DNA from: Euptelea pleiosperma
Lineage: Eukaryota > Streptophyta > Magnoliopsida > Ranunculales > Eupteleaceae
Assembly (NCBI GenBank): GCA_035048495.1
Contig: CM068540.1
Location: 10,524,829 to 10,588,828, forward strand
DNA length: 64,000 nt
Direction: 5' to 3'
A program made the position numbers and the translations under genes. Every line of letters begins with the position of its first letter. Positions within the stretch are counted from its first letter, which is position 1. The notes below the pieces were generated by a model, which did not search any database, was not told the origin of the DNA, and saw only the letters and a program-made list of their open reading frames with translations. Positions 10,220 to 22,880 of this stretch are shown here, in pieces.

Positions 10220-13200
10220 TTACAATGGATCATCCTCATCATTGATGAAAGCTTGATCTACTCCATAACCTTCAACAACAACTCCGTCGACATCATCCCT
10301 AACCCAATTGGCATCATCATTGGAGTCGGGTTCCTGTTGGTACAACCCGGGCTCATTTATTTGGAAAGGCTCTTCTTCTAGGTCCTCAGTTGACACCATA
10401 TCGTATGTGTCTCGTGGTTGTGCCTTTAGTACAACGCGCCAATCAGCATTGTTGGTGTCTTGAACATAAAAAACTTGTTGTGCCTGATTTGAGAGAATAA
10501 ATGGTTCATTGGTATTTAAGGCTCGTTTGACATTCACACAGTTGAACCCATACTCATCTTGTCGGTATCCCCCATGAGTCAGGACATCATACCAATGACA
10601 TTTAAATAACACGATCCGATTTTCGCCAGGATACTGTAGCTCCAGGATATCATTTAAAATCCCATAGTATTCGACATTGCCTGTTGTTGGGTTCATGTCT
10701 CTCGCGCTTGCAAAGCTATTAGTCTCTGCAGTTATAAAAACTCCACTATTTTGAGTTTTTCTCTTTCTCTCTCTATCTTCTGTGTGAATTCTAAACCCTT
10801 TCACAATATACCCCTTAAAAGATTTCACTGTCCAAGAAGGACCCAAAGATAACATTTCGAGAGATTCATGTACTTGTTCGCCATTTAATCGCATCTGCGA
10901 GACCTAGGCATGTTTGAAAAATAAGGTTAATACATTTAAACTATATATAATTACACTTAAAAAATAAATGTGTTTGTATGATATCTAAACCATACATGTT
11001 GTTTAAACCATGAAGAAAACTCCTTGATATGTTTCAGTTCAACATCCCTAGGTCCCATACGTCGATTATTGGTATTGATTATTAGTTTGTGTTCCCTGTA
11101 CAATAAATAACACGTCAATAAGTACCAATTTATATGAAATACATACCGAAAGTAGATTTGGAATGATTAGTCTTACTCAATAAATGGAGCGACTTCGGGG
11201 CAGTTGTTCAGCACATAGAGATGAGCTTGTTCCCAGTCAAGGTTGCTTAGCATGTATGTTGTAGCCTTCCCTATGGCACGACCAATTCCTGTGAAAATGG
11301 ATAACTTCCCACGTGATTCAGCATCAATAGCATCGCTATTCCGTTGTGGCCGGTTGAACCTCATTTCAATGTCATGCAAGTATCTCGAGCAAAATATCAA
11401 TGATTCTTCACAAATATACCCTTCGGCAATTGACCCTTCCGGATAATTTTTATTTCGAACATATGTTTTGAGCCTATGCAGGTACCTCTCAATTGGATAC
11501 ATCCACCGATATTGTATGGGTCCGGCTACCTTAGCTTCACCAGCTAGATGAATGGGCAAGTGCACCATTATATCAAAAAATGCCGGCGGAAAGATCATTT
11601 CTAATTTGCAAAGTGTTACAACAATCTGCGATTCAAGTTGCTCCAATTCTTTCACATTCAACACCTTCGAACATAACTGCCTGAAGAACGTGGACAACTC
11701 AATCAAAACTGAACACACATTCTTTGGTAAGTTACCACGTATTGCAAGTGGAAGAAATTGTTGCATGAGAACATGGCAATCGTGACTCTTGAGCCCCGAG
11801 ATCTTGCACTGCTTCACTTGAACACATCGTGAGAAATTTGATGAATAACTATCTGGAACCTTCACATCTTTCAAGATTTGACAGAACTTCCTTTTCTCAA
11901 CCAAAGACATCGTGTGACATGCAGCGGGAAGTAAAAGTTTCCTCCCATCTGGAATGGGATGAAGTTCATTCCTTATACCCATTAATTTCATATCCAGACG
12001 AGCCTTCAGGTTGTCTTTAGAACCCTCCATATTTAACAGTGTCCCGATCACATTATCACACACATTCTTTTCAATGTGCATGACATCCAAATTGTGCCGC
12101 AACAAGAGATCTTTTCAATACGGCAATTCAAAGAAAATGCTCTTTTTTTTCCAATTCTTAGGTAAATTGCAATCATCCCTCTTTCTCTTCCTCCCAGTTT
12201 TATCCTTATCTGACTTCCCAAATGTTATTTGCTCGTAGTCCTGTAACTGGTCGAGCACATCCCCACCGGTCAATGGTTTTGGAGCACTTTTTAATTCTTT
12301 TCTGCCATTAAACGACTTCTTATTATGTCGAAATTTATGATCAGTTGGTAGAAATCGACGATGTCCCAAGTAACATTCTTTGTGTCCTTCTTGTAATCTG
12401 ACTGAACAAGTATCCTTGTAGCATGAGGGACAAGCAAGTTTTCCCTTAGTGCTCCACCCTGACAAGTTTGCAAGTGCAGGAAAGTCATTAATAGTCCATA
12501 TGACTCCTACATGACACCAAAAATTTTGTTTTAAAGAGGCATCGTATGCCTGAAATCCATCTGTCCATAATTCCTTCAATTCTTCGATCAATGGTTGCAG
12601 GTACACATCGATGTCGTTCCCAGGAGCCTTAGGGCCAGGAATAAGCAGCGTCAACATGAAAGATGTTTGTTTCATACACATCCATGGCGGCAAATTATAT
12701 GGAATAATAATTACGGGCCATGTACTGTGAGGAGTACTCGTATAACTAAAAGGAGTGAAGCCATCGATCCCAACTCTAACATTCCTCTGTTCAGAAGCGA
12801 AAGATGGGTATTTCTCGTCTAAAGTTTCCTACGCCTTGGAATCTGCTGGATGCCTCAACACGCCATCTTTTGTATGACCCTCGGCATGCCATCTCATGTG
12901 TTCGGCTGCTTTTGAACACATAAACAACCTCTGAAGTCTCGATTTCAACGGAAAATAACGCAGAATCTTCGCAGGTATTTTCTTATCATCTATAGACGAA
13001 GTGGAAGCATCTTCAGTAGACTGACGTGTAATCGGTTTCCACCTGGACTCACCACATACGACACATTCATTTGCGGTCTCATGCTCCTTCCAGTATAGCA
13101 TGCAGTCATTTGGGCATGCATCTATCTTCGTATAATCCATCCCAAGATCCCGAAGGATCTTTTTGGATTCATAATGATTCCTGGGCAACGTTTCACCAAC

Positions 13201-13746
13201 AGGAAGGGCCTCCTTTAACAACTCAAGCAACATGTCGAATGATTTGTTACTCCATCCGTTAAGACACTTCAAGTGTAATAACCGTACAATAAAAGATAAT
13301 TTTGAAAATTTTGTGCAACCTGGGTACAGTTCAGTCTCGGCATCCTTTAACAATTCATAAAATTTATCCGCTTCCGAATTTGGCTCAGTCGATCCAGTCT
13401 CATTCAATTCATTCTCCTCTTCACGATCAAAGTTCGCCATTCCATATGCATCTTGTAACATTCCTTGCATATCATCACCCTCGTCAGCCTCATCACTCAT
13501 ATATTCATTATCATACTCCCCATGGTACAACCAGACGGTATAATCCGGTATTATCCCAATCAATACTAGGTCCCAATATACTTCTAGTCGATCCTTCAGG
13601 AACGCATGACAACATTTTCTACATGGACACTTGATCTTGTCTCCGTACTCTGAACGAGAAAATGCAAAATCCAAGAATTGTCCTACTCCGTTTAGATACT
13701 CGGGGCTATTTCTTGGCTTCCCAACCCAACTTTTATCCATCGGCAT
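10220..13746 (-). pseudogene. TNP2-like CACTA transposase, two premature stops
   Basis: Three exons are supported: 13746-11177, 11095-10996 and 10903-10220. The GT/AG borders restore the frame (an E-E-H-K junction and a Q-H-V junction). The N-terminus (MPMDKSWVGKPRNSPEYLNG, with CPCRKC) is the transposase-associated domain. The middle is the TNP2 transposase core (for example NLDVMHIEKNVCDN, GLKSHDCHVLMQQ, PIQYRWMYPIERYL). The last exon carries a DUF4216-like domain (FKCHWYDVLTHGGYRQDEYG) and an acidic tail. Exon 1 keeps one frame for 2570 bases, interrupted only by TAG at 12829-12831 and TGA at 12115-12117, both where relatives have Trp. The protein would cut at the CACTA ends. This copy cannot make it full length. 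Confidence 0.92.
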
Positions 13747-14661
13747 ATCTTCTTCAAAATGACGCCACCTTCAACCGAAATTAAGCAGGTTGTCACACAC
13801 AACTCAAATGCAGATGCATCATGCTTCCTATCTCCTCTCTAAAGGGTGGGTTGATCCTATCCCATTCAGGAATGCATAATCTCTGGTACACTCAATAGCC
13901 AAGTGATTATTTCTCTTTGAAGGAAAATTTTGGCAGCATTTTCCCATAGTTCTCCAAGTACACGACTTAGACAAGGGGCAAACATGTCACCTTGTCTAAA
14001 TATGTACCCAGAGAACAAGAGGAATGCTCGCCGAAACTGTCCTACAAATGGAAATAAACACTTTAACTACTGACTGTACCAGAGATTATGCATTCCCAAA
14101 CTGTCCAAAGGGACAATTCAAGAATCAACAGCAGACAATTACTCCTTATCACCAAAAAGACAAAAAAGTTGTTCACTTGAATTTAGTCTCAAATGAGAAC
14201 CAAACGTCATAGTTTACAACTAATTGTCACATAAGCCACATAATTGTCACAAAGTGATTCTTGAACGGGAGATCTAAGATTTAATGCATATATATGTATG
14301 ATGTGTGTGTGTGTGTGTGCACAATTCAAATTTATATCATCCCACATGTACAAGCATTACTATTGGCAAAATTCAAAGGAAATAATTCCAACAATTCCCA
14401 ACATGCATAAATCATACTTCAACCAATAAGCGAATCCTTAGGTAAAAAACTTTCATAAGATCTTCAAGTAGCAATATGAAGGGCAAGCAAAGTATTGAAA
14501 TCACTAATTGAGGCAGCCAAAGCAAATACAACTCAAAGATTGAGAACAAAAAAAAAAATAATTCCAAAGATTGAGTAGTGCATTGAAACTAAAGTGAATC
14601 TTGAAACAAGGTATATACCCATGCTGTCCATCCTTAGTAGATATTTTTACCAAAAATCAAT
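13747..14661 (-). other. CACTA 5' untranslated or intron region
   Basis: This AT-rich sequence lies upstream of the TNP2 start. It contains a (TG)n run near 14303-14318. No coding signal or other repeat is visible. Confidence 0.4.
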
Positions 14662-14997
14662 GGGTCGGGTTCCGGTGACCAACATTTTTGACCAACACCT
14701 TGGTGCACCCTCATAGAAGATGAATCAATGGCTGATTTTTGGTGAAGATGATCTCTATGGTGAGGAGATCATCTTCACAAAAATTCAACTCATTCGGATA
14801 TTCATAGACTGGTTTAGAAGTTAAAGAATTATGGAACGTCAATTTTTACCGTGTTAATTGAAAACCAGATTTGACAGGGTTAGAAATGTAAGAATGGGCT
14901 GATTTTTTGTTGGGGTTATCCATATGGTGAGGAGATCATCCTCACCAAAATGCAGCCAAGGTGTTGGTAAAAAATGTTGGTCACCGGAACCCGACCC
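14662..14997. mobile_element. Mutator-like MITE inside the CACTA element
   Basis: This 336-bp element has inverted terminal repeats of at least 42 bp (starting GGGTCGGGTTCCGGTGACCA) and a perfect 9-bp duplication AAAATCAAT at 14653-14661 and 14998-15006. A 9-bp TSD is typical of Mutator-like elements. There is no ORF. Inner copies of GGTGAGGAGATCATC give extra symmetry. Confidence 0.9.
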
Positions 14998-15112
14998 AAA
15001 ATCAATTTAATTAGAAATCTCTAGCCATTAGATTTTAGCATTTTTTTAAAGTGTGATTCTAGCTATTGGACCTCAGTCCATGTGATCATTCACTCATACG
15101 GGATTTAACATA

Positions 15113-15292
15113 GGTGGACCTACAAACCAAACATTAGCCCGATTAGTGATTTCATGCCTTCGGATCCTTGTACCCCAAAATAATGGTTTATAATGCTCAA
15201 AATCTCATGATTAAAATCAATCTATGAAAATAACTCAATCAAACACTTAGAAATCACTAATCAGGGTTATTTTTGGGTTTGTAGGTCCGCTT
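15113..15292. repeat. Imperfect inverted repeat of about 40 bp
   Basis: GTGGACCTACAAACCAAAC...GATTAGTGATTTC (15113-15153) is mirrored by GAAATCACTAATC...GTTTGTAGGTCCGC (15248-15290). A third, diverged copy occurs near 15858-15900. It may be the remains of another small inverted-repeat element. No clear TSD was found. Confidence 0.5.
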
Positions 15293-16099
15293 AGGGATTG
15301 GCCACACACATCCTTACGGTTAGTATCCACCCACTAAAATCAGCCATTGATTCATCTTCAATATAGGTACACCAAAATGGGACAATAACGGAAAAATGGT
15401 GCTATCAATAAATAAATAACAGAATATAACAGAAATATAAAAGAAAAAATAAGCAACATGTCTGGGTATGTAAGCATGTCGGCCATTGACAGGCCCGACT
15501 GTAAATCCCGCGTACTCCTTGGTGGATATACACACTAAAAATCACCATGAATGGTAATCTCCAGCCATTAGATTTTTTAGTACTTTTTAAGGCGTGATTA
15601 TAGCCATTGAATTGAACCATTTTTTTAGTACTAAAACCAATGGCTAAAACTCATCACACAAGCTGATTTTTGGTATAAATGTCTACCACGGGGTGGGCTA
15701 AACATCCGTTCGGTTCGTGGGCCCAGATGGCAATGGTGAATAACAAAAATGGTGCTAGCTCACGCCAAAAGAGTGAGCTACAGCTTGAAATTGAAACCGA
15801 AACTGATGGTTTGATGTTGGAACCAAACCAAAAGGCACTTGAACCAATATATAAATTTACAGACCAAAAATTAGCTTGATCAGAGATTTCTAAGCGTTGG
15901 ATTATAGTCGTTTCATGGGTTTTCTCCTAAATATCTACCCTAAACCCTCAAAAGAGGGTTTAACAAATAAATGGGGTTAGAGATTATGAATTAGGGCAAT
16001 TTTTGGTGTATATATCCACTAAGGAGTGAGAAAAATAACCATGAGGTAAGTTAGGGAAGGAGATAACAGAAAAACAAAAAAAAAACTAATCAAAACATA

Positions 16100-16330
16100 C
16101 CTGTTACCGCTTGACGAAGCACGATCGACGCCGGAGAAGACAAACGGCGTCACTAGTACCGACGGCGTCCACAGGAATAAACGGCGTAAGCCGTCGGGGG
16201 AGGAGAGGGGAAGGGGGTTTCCGGTGGAGGAGATGGGAAATGGGGTTTCGGGTGGGAGAGCCAAAGGGGGTTTCAGGTTAGAGGATGGAGAAGGGGTTTT
16301 CGCGCGGGTCGCGAAAACCCAAAATTTTAT
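16100..16330 (-). other. GC-rich leader of the CACTA element
   Basis: On the minus strand, this GC-rich block carries GGTTTTCGCG / CGCGAAAACC as a hairpin (16297-16321) and ends at a plausible splice donor (ACAG|GTATG, exon end 16100). It fits a 5' leader exon upstream of the TNP2 gene. The 82-codon frame inside it resembles no family I know. Confidence 0.45.
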
Positions 16331-16344
16331 TTTTTTATACTGAA

Positions 16345-16612
16345 CTTTTTACCGACGGCCACACCCTGACCCTCGTTATAAGTATGATATAGCGACGGCC
16401 GAGACCGTCGGTAATAATATTTATAGAGAGGGTCACACTTTGGCCGTCGCTATACGATTATTTAGCGACGGATTCCATCTGGCCGTCGCTATAAATCGGT
16501 GTATTTTGGGCGCCAAAAATGCTATACCGACGGATGGTCCTATTTTCGTCTCTATATTAATATGTAGCGATGGTTTTACCTGGCCGTCGCTAAAAATCCA
16601 TCGCTATAAGCC
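16345..16612. repeat. Right subterminal repeats of the CACTA element
   Basis: These are multiple TAGCGACGGCC / GGCCGTCGCTAT and ACCGACGG motifs, the same set as at the left end and fewer in number. Confidence 0.85.
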
Positions 16613-17104
16613 AAGTTTGTTGTAGTGAGACCTATTCCTTCATGACCTTCTATTTTATTTAAGCTCTCTTCCTCCATTATTCTCTACACTTAATCTTTAA
16701 CCTAAAACTCAAGCCTTTATCTACACTCTTCCACTATTAACACCATATCTTCTTCTCTAATTATCACCAAATCCTAGGATAGTGTTCATTTCCCTTCTCT
16801 CATAAATATATATCACTTTGGGAGCAAAAGATCAACAAAGGATAGACTTTTCAAGCGATTCAAGAATTCTTCATTAAAGTTCAAAAAACATTGAGGTAAG
16901 TGTGCTTGATCCATCCTATGCTTGTTCTTCTTCAAGTTATTATTTTTTATTTATTATATAATGGTAGATCTTAACTATAAATTAATTTGGGCATTATTTA
17001 ATATATTTTTCTTGAGTTGATCATTGTTTGGTGCCACCATGATGGGTTTGGCCATGACTAGCTTATTTGGCACCATAACAGATAGTCATGTTCTCTATAA
17101 ATTT

Positions 17105-17720
17105 TGTGATACTTTTAAGACTTAAATATTTTTCTAATTATTTTTTCTAAAACCCTCTATGAATTTATTTTACAAAACAGTTGAGTTTGTATTTTTATGA
17201 TTTATATTTATTTAGTTATGATTTTTCTAAGGTGCTGTCATTTTCTTGACAACTCAGAATTTCAAATTTTGTACGATCTATTTAATTAAAGATTTTGATC
17301 TATATTTTAAACCTGAATATATTTATAATTAATTTTTATAGATACTTCTATGAATCTATTTTCTAAATCCATTGAGTTTGTATTTTTTAGATTTTTATTT
17401 ATTAAGTTATGAGTTTTCAAAGGTACTGTATTTTTCTATTTATTTTTTCTATAAACCTATGTGAATCTATTTTTTAAATCCGTTGATTTTATATTTTTAG
17501 GATATGTATTTATTTAGTTGTAATTTTTCTAAGGTACTGACCTTTTTTGCAAAACCCAGAATTTCAGATTCTGTGTATTCTACTTCTTTAAGAATTTTGA
17601 CTTCGATTTTAGAAATAAATATTTTTAAATTTATTTGTCATAGAAACCTTAGTGAATATATTCTTCAAATCTATTGAGTTTGTATTTTTCTAATATATAT
17701 TTATTTAGTTATGATTTTTT
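17105..17720. repeat. Degenerate array of about 180-bp units in F2-a LTR
   Basis: Units recur with TTGAGTTTGTATTTTT, TTATTTAGTTATGATTTTTC and AAACCCAGAATTTC blocks. About four AT-rich units can be seen. The same array occurs in F2-b (43183-44040), so it predates both insertions. Confidence 0.75.
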
Positions 17721-18975
17721 ACAAGAAAACATATTTTCTATGAAAAACCTATTTCTTGGATTTTGGACTCTTAATGGCCTTGGAAACCCTTAGTGGTTCG
17801 GTCATGACTTATTGACTATTAAACCTAGATGGTTTGACTTATACTTGTATGCATGGGGATCCCACCTATGTGTCTTGTATCTCTCATAGGGTTCGGCCAA
17901 GTGTCTTGGATCCCTCTTTAAGGTTCGACCTTGTGTCATGGATCCCTCATAGGGTTCGGCCATGGTGTGTTGAATTCTCTTGCGATTTTTACTTATATTG
18001 GTCATCAATGTTGATTGTGATCTTTGGTGATTGTTTACATGTTATTCATGTTGTTTAACCCTAGTTCGTATCCATTTTATTACTCTTGATGATCATGTGT
18101 TTATTTTATATTTTTATTTAAATGTTAAATACGTGTGTGCTTATGCCATGTAACCCTAGTACCATCTTGTTGTCATACCATGATCATCACGACATTTCAT
18201 ATAAGGAATGCATAAGGGAACAGGGTTGAAGTATATTAGATACGATTATATTGGTTTTATTAATTAATCAGGGTTCGGTACCCTAGGGTGAAAGACCCTA
18301 AACATTATTATATCCTACAGATGGGTCGATGAGACTGCTCCTAGTGTGGGAAGGAGATGGAGACCCTATGTGGTTATGAGTATTAGTTGTATTTACATCC
18401 TGTACTCACTTGCATTCACCATCATATTCATGCCATCCTTATTATATGATTGAGATGCATACCTTAGTTAAAAACTTGTATAGTATGATATCATACCATG
18501 CACACTGTTGTATTATTGGGCCTCAGCTCACGGTGCTATATCGATACCAATTTTAGATTTTGAGGAGCCGGGTACGTGAGATGATTTTGAGGCGAAAGAC
18601 TTTGGTGCATTCGAGGAGATCGGCGAGGATTTGGGAGTCGATCCCACAATTTAGAAGACTTTATTTTGATTGTATTCTAAAACATTACTTATTTATTTTC
18701 ATGAGCATGTAGTCCTTTGATTGAGAGTATGTTCTCACCTCCATCTCTTCACACTTAATTAATTGATTGAATTGTTTGAGTTATGAATTATTTTAATTAT
18801 TTGCTTTCTACATCTAGACTTTTTTGTTTACTTAGTGGGTTTTCGAATGAACCTTAGTAGTCTAATTGACTTAATTGGACCACTAGGGGACATTCATGGT
18901 CACCACTGGGTTTGGGTACGGGTTGATCCATGGATTTTTGAGTCTTATCTGGGTATCCGGATTCAGGGCATAACA

Positions 18976-19070
18976 GAACAAAATCGCATGTCTTAGTTGT
19001 CTGATAAAAGATTATCACAACCGACTTAAATCGAATATACCTCCGTGGTATATTTTTTTTCGTCGTGCGC
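18976..19070 (-). mobile_element. Copia LTR fragment, proximal part
   Basis: This continues the fragment at 4570-4683 in reverse complement, matching the LTR segment with GATTTAAGTCGGTTGTGATA and ATACCACGGAGGTAT. Homology to the full LTR stops near 19070, so about 200 bp of the 1.6-kb LTR remain. Confidence 0.75.
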
Positions 19071-20426
19071 TGAAATTATATCCAATGTGCACGAGAACTA
19101 GCTAGAGGCAATATCATTACTTGGGTGTTAAACAGTTAGATTATGTACCATGCAAAAGAAAACTCAAGCCCAAGGAAAAAAAATTGCTTGAAGTTTCCAA
19201 ATATATTTCAAGAAGATTATGAAGTAGGGAAGTTGTGCAACAATTTTTTTTAACCCTTCCTTGAAAGAAATATACTATCATTATAAACTATAAAGTGGGA
19301 ACATCTGTTGACCTTAATGGTGAATCAAAATGATTTACGGTGGATTTTGTGGTAGTAAAACGGGGTGGTTTATTCCAAGAATGATGTGGTGCGTGCCACA
19401 CATTGAAACAGATTGACCCCAAAACCTTGTTAGCAATCATCCGATTAATTCACGATTAATTCTCATATTTTATGTTTTTTTCAATAAAAGTTTTATTCGT
19501 CCGAATATTTGAATAATTCGGAAAAATTCAACTTTTTTCAAGCTCAAACGAATTGAACGCGTTTTTAAGAATTTTTGAAAAATTCATTTAAAAAAAACAA
19601 CGGGCCAGAACCGTTATTTATTCCTGACGTTGAAGGTATATTGTTTTTCTCTGTCCCTCAGTTACTCTACCACTTGGGTAGATCTTAAGCGATCGCCCCT
19701 CCTAAGTGTAATAGATGCCATTAAACTAGGCCATGGGCGTTTTTGATCACCCATTGACCCCGTGAAGGTAAGTATATTTTCCGCCTTATATTCTAGTCCT
19801 ATTTATGCAACTCAAACTCCCTTAACTATCACTTCTTTCTCCAATGTGGGATTAAAGTAGAAAAAATAAAAAGTGCTTGAACCACAGGTCCCTATGTTTT
19901 ATGTAGCTAAAACCAAGTAGTATATTGACTCCCTCTCAGCATGTACCAAATTTTTAGTAACTATAATACATTAGACTATGGTAGCTATATTATTATATAT
20001 ATTGATTCTCTTTCAAAATATACCGAATTTTTGGTTTCCAAAATTTTAAAGTAGAACGTATAAAACGTATGCCGCATATTTGACGTTTAGTGAATTTTTG
20101 ACCGAATATTTGAATCACGAATTTTTGAAATAAGGCCCAAAATACTCCAAAACAATATCTGGAATCTTCCTCTTTAAAGTAATTAATTGCCACCTAACTG
20201 TTATAAAAGGAAGAATTTAAAACTTACCAAGGGAACCTCATTCTCCATTCATCAACTTCTACAGCTTTAAGAAATTAGGAAATGTTACTTATATTAAGAT
20301 CTAAAAACTTGCCCAACTAGGAAACCTAGTGGAACCTATTGGTAAACATTCACCCTCCAACATATTAGCTTATCAAAATTTCTAAAGCCTTATTAAGGCA
20401 TAATATACTAAGTATATAAATACGAC
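19071..20426. other. Unassigned, AT-rich
   Basis: No gene is visible. It has two diverged copies of CGAATATTTGAAT (near 19502 and 20103) and a CCAATGTGGGATTAAAG block (about 19838) of a type common in plant repeats. It is probably degraded transposon sequence and is the immediate left flank of the F1-b insertion. Confidence 0.35.
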
Positions 20427-21201
20427 TAATATTCGCTTAAAAGTGTGTATTTTTCACTGTTATTTTTTAAGCGTTATCACACTCTCCTACGTTAAAATGC
20501 TCTATTTATCTACTTTTCTATGTAAGAGTCTCTTTTGTTGCGTAGAACACACTTTTTTGGACGAAATGGTACATTTGCATGCATTAAACGCATTTATGGA
20601 AGTCTAGATATGAAGACGTTATGATCAAGTCTCATTACGTGCTGTTCTCTTACAGGAAACTCGATCGGACTATTCTCGAGACTTGCGGGCCACAATCAAC
20701 CACAAAGCCTAATATCAAAGCTTAAAGAGCCAACATGCTATGACTAGAAGATACAGGCCAAGTACAGGTCAAGTCAGAGGATCACAGAGCCGGTCCAAAG
20801 AACCAAGAGATGGAGAGCCGATGACCAAGAGACGGACCAAAGCAGTCGAAGCCACATGAAATGAGAAGAAAATGATAATTTGCTCTGCTGGCGAAGCTCG
20901 AGAAGAGAACATATTGAAAATTAGGGTTCCAGACCCTCCGCCAGCAGTTATCTTTGTAGTCTGTAGAGTTTTCTCTCTCATCTCTTCATCTCCCTATACA
21001 TCACCACCTGATTCTCAGATCTACCGACCTAACCTCAGAACTCATGCCTGTTGGCTCTGTCTCATCTCCCTTAGCTTTCTGACTGTTGGATCTTCCATCA
21101 GACCGTTGGATCTACCATCGGACCATTGGATCTTCCACCGAACCGTTGGATCTCTCTAGATCCATCGATCTTCCAATCTGGGTCCCAATCCAGTCACCAT
21201 C

Positions 21202-22834
21202 TGAAAGTAGGGTTTTCCCGCGTCGTTGGTTACGGAAACCCTAAAATCAACACAATTTGTAATTTATCCGAGATTCCTGCAAGATTTAAACAGTTCTTTG
21301 CACAGTGGGAAGTGTCGGATGTCGATCCGCACTCGGGGGTTAAGTCGCGCAATTCATGAACATGAAATGATGGATTTATCTCAGAAATTGTGGTGTGGTG
21401 AGAATGGTGAAGCGATTTAAAACATACTTAGTGATTTTTAGAGAGAGAAATTGCCAAAACCAACCAACAACACAAAAGTAAACTAAGAACAAGAATTGAA
21501 CACAATATTGCAAAATCAAACTAAATTTTATTCGAATCAAATGTTGAGATACAAACTTCTAATAAAAAGATAATAAAATGACAATTCTATAAAGCATAAA
21601 GAAAATAGAGATGGAGACCTAGAGAGAGAAACTAGTGAGAGAAATGAAGAAGACTATAGAAAAGTAGATAGAGAAAGTGCCCTTAAATTCAAGAGAGAAA
21701 AAGGTGAAGAGAGAGATAATATGAAGCTAAGAGAGAAAGTAGAGAGAGTTCTAAAACCTAAATAGAGAAAGAGAGCAATATGAGATAGCGGGTTCGAGAT
21801 GGTTACCATAGATTGGACGGATGGAGTGTGGAGCGATTGGCCAAGAGGAACAGCTTCGAGCACAATAGCGTGGAACTGATGGAGACCATGCTGCATATGG
21901 TCGGAGTTGCAGGGTGTATGGATATCGGCTCAAGAGGAGGAGCATGAAACCTGTGAATATGTTGCAGGCATGCAATGTATAGAAGATATGAGCAGGTACT
22001 GCAGCGAGGGGAGATCGACCTACAATCTTACAAGATGGATAAGACATTCGGTTGAAGTTGTAGATGCGTCCGATGGATAAGGATGAGAAGCAGGTGTGGA
22101 GTCGTAAGGTGAGGGACACCGTGTTGCACGGTCTGCAACTCCAAGATCTGATCGTAGTATTCACGATGGTGATGAAGGAAGAACCTGCAAGTTTGCAGGT
22201 CTTGAGGCTGGTGAAGAAGATGCTGGCTGGAGGACGTGGGGCGGTGCACCTGCAGGCGGTAACCAAGAAGGAGACTCTCCTTCTTCTTCCCCCCTTCTTC
22301 TCTCCTCCCTTTTTTTTTGTTTTCTTTCTTGCTTTAGAGAGGATGAAGACGGCGGCAGGAGAGAGAGGAGAGAGAGGCGTACTGGAGGCATACTGGACTG
22401 GTTGGGGGGGGGCGCTGCCGGCCGGAGTTGCAGGCTGCAACTCCGGCAATGACGTGGTGAAGATCCCAAAGAGGGGAGGGTTGCAGGCGGTGAAGGTTGC
22501 TAAAAACCTGCTGATGTTGCAGGCGACTACGACAGCAAGCAAGGAGAGAGGATAAGTGAATGAGACATGTGGGGAGGTTAAAAGAGTTTCAGATGGCCGG
22601 AGTTCTGCAACTCCGGCGAGAAATAAAAGAGGAAGATGAAGAAGAAGGTGAAGAAAAGAAGAAGAAAATGAGCCAAAGAAGAAGAAATCGTGGGGGGAGT
22701 TTTCGGGAAAGGAGAGGTGAAGATGGGAGGGGGATTAGGGTTCGAACGAACCCTTATCCTTCTCCTTTTAAAGCTTCCCTATTTCCTTTAATGGAAATAG
22801 GGGATTTTTGAAAATAAAAAAATAAGAAAAATAA

Positions 22835-22880
<46 letters not shown>

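Larger units (their letters stand above)
5562..16627 (-). mobile_element. CACTA (En/Spm-type) DNA transposon
   Basis: The element starts CACTATAGG and ends ...TTGTAGTG, giving inverted CACTA termini, and is flanked by the 3-bp duplication AGA (5559-5561 and 16628-16630), as this superfamily makes. Both ends carry dense subterminal repeats of GACCGTCG / TAGCGACGG. The genes are on the minus strand: TNP2-like (13746-10220), then TNPA-like (10087-8335). A 179-bp tandem array lies between the TNPA stop and the left end. The length is about 11.1 kb, typical of autonomous plant copies, but three premature stops make this copy defective. It sits inside F2-a and itself contains a small Mutator-like MITE. 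Confidence 0.93.
4684..18975 (+). mobile_element. F2-a solo LTR, split by a CACTA element
   Basis: It begins TGTAATACCCTGAA and ends CATAACA, flanked by perfect GAACA repeats at 4679-4683 and 18976-18980. Without the 11-kb CACTA insertion it is about 3.2 kb, close to F2-b (about 3.0 kb net). Both ends lie directly in the same older Copia fragment and there is no internal region or second LTR, so it is a solo LTR. The terminal sequences and length resemble Tekay/Del-type Ty3/Gypsy LTRs. That superfamily assignment is inference, since no coding part survives. Confidence 0.85.

Noticed and set aside
17834..18058. Frame with repeated GTT CGG / SHRVRP motif
   Set aside because: It comes from the imperfect repeat 'GGATCCCTCATAGGGTTCGGCC' in the F2 LTR and is broken in F2-b.
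21751..22555. Overlapping frames of 263 and 163 codons on opposite strands
   Set aside because: They lie within the F1-c LTR, are not open in other F1 copies, and are rich in low-complexity sequence.
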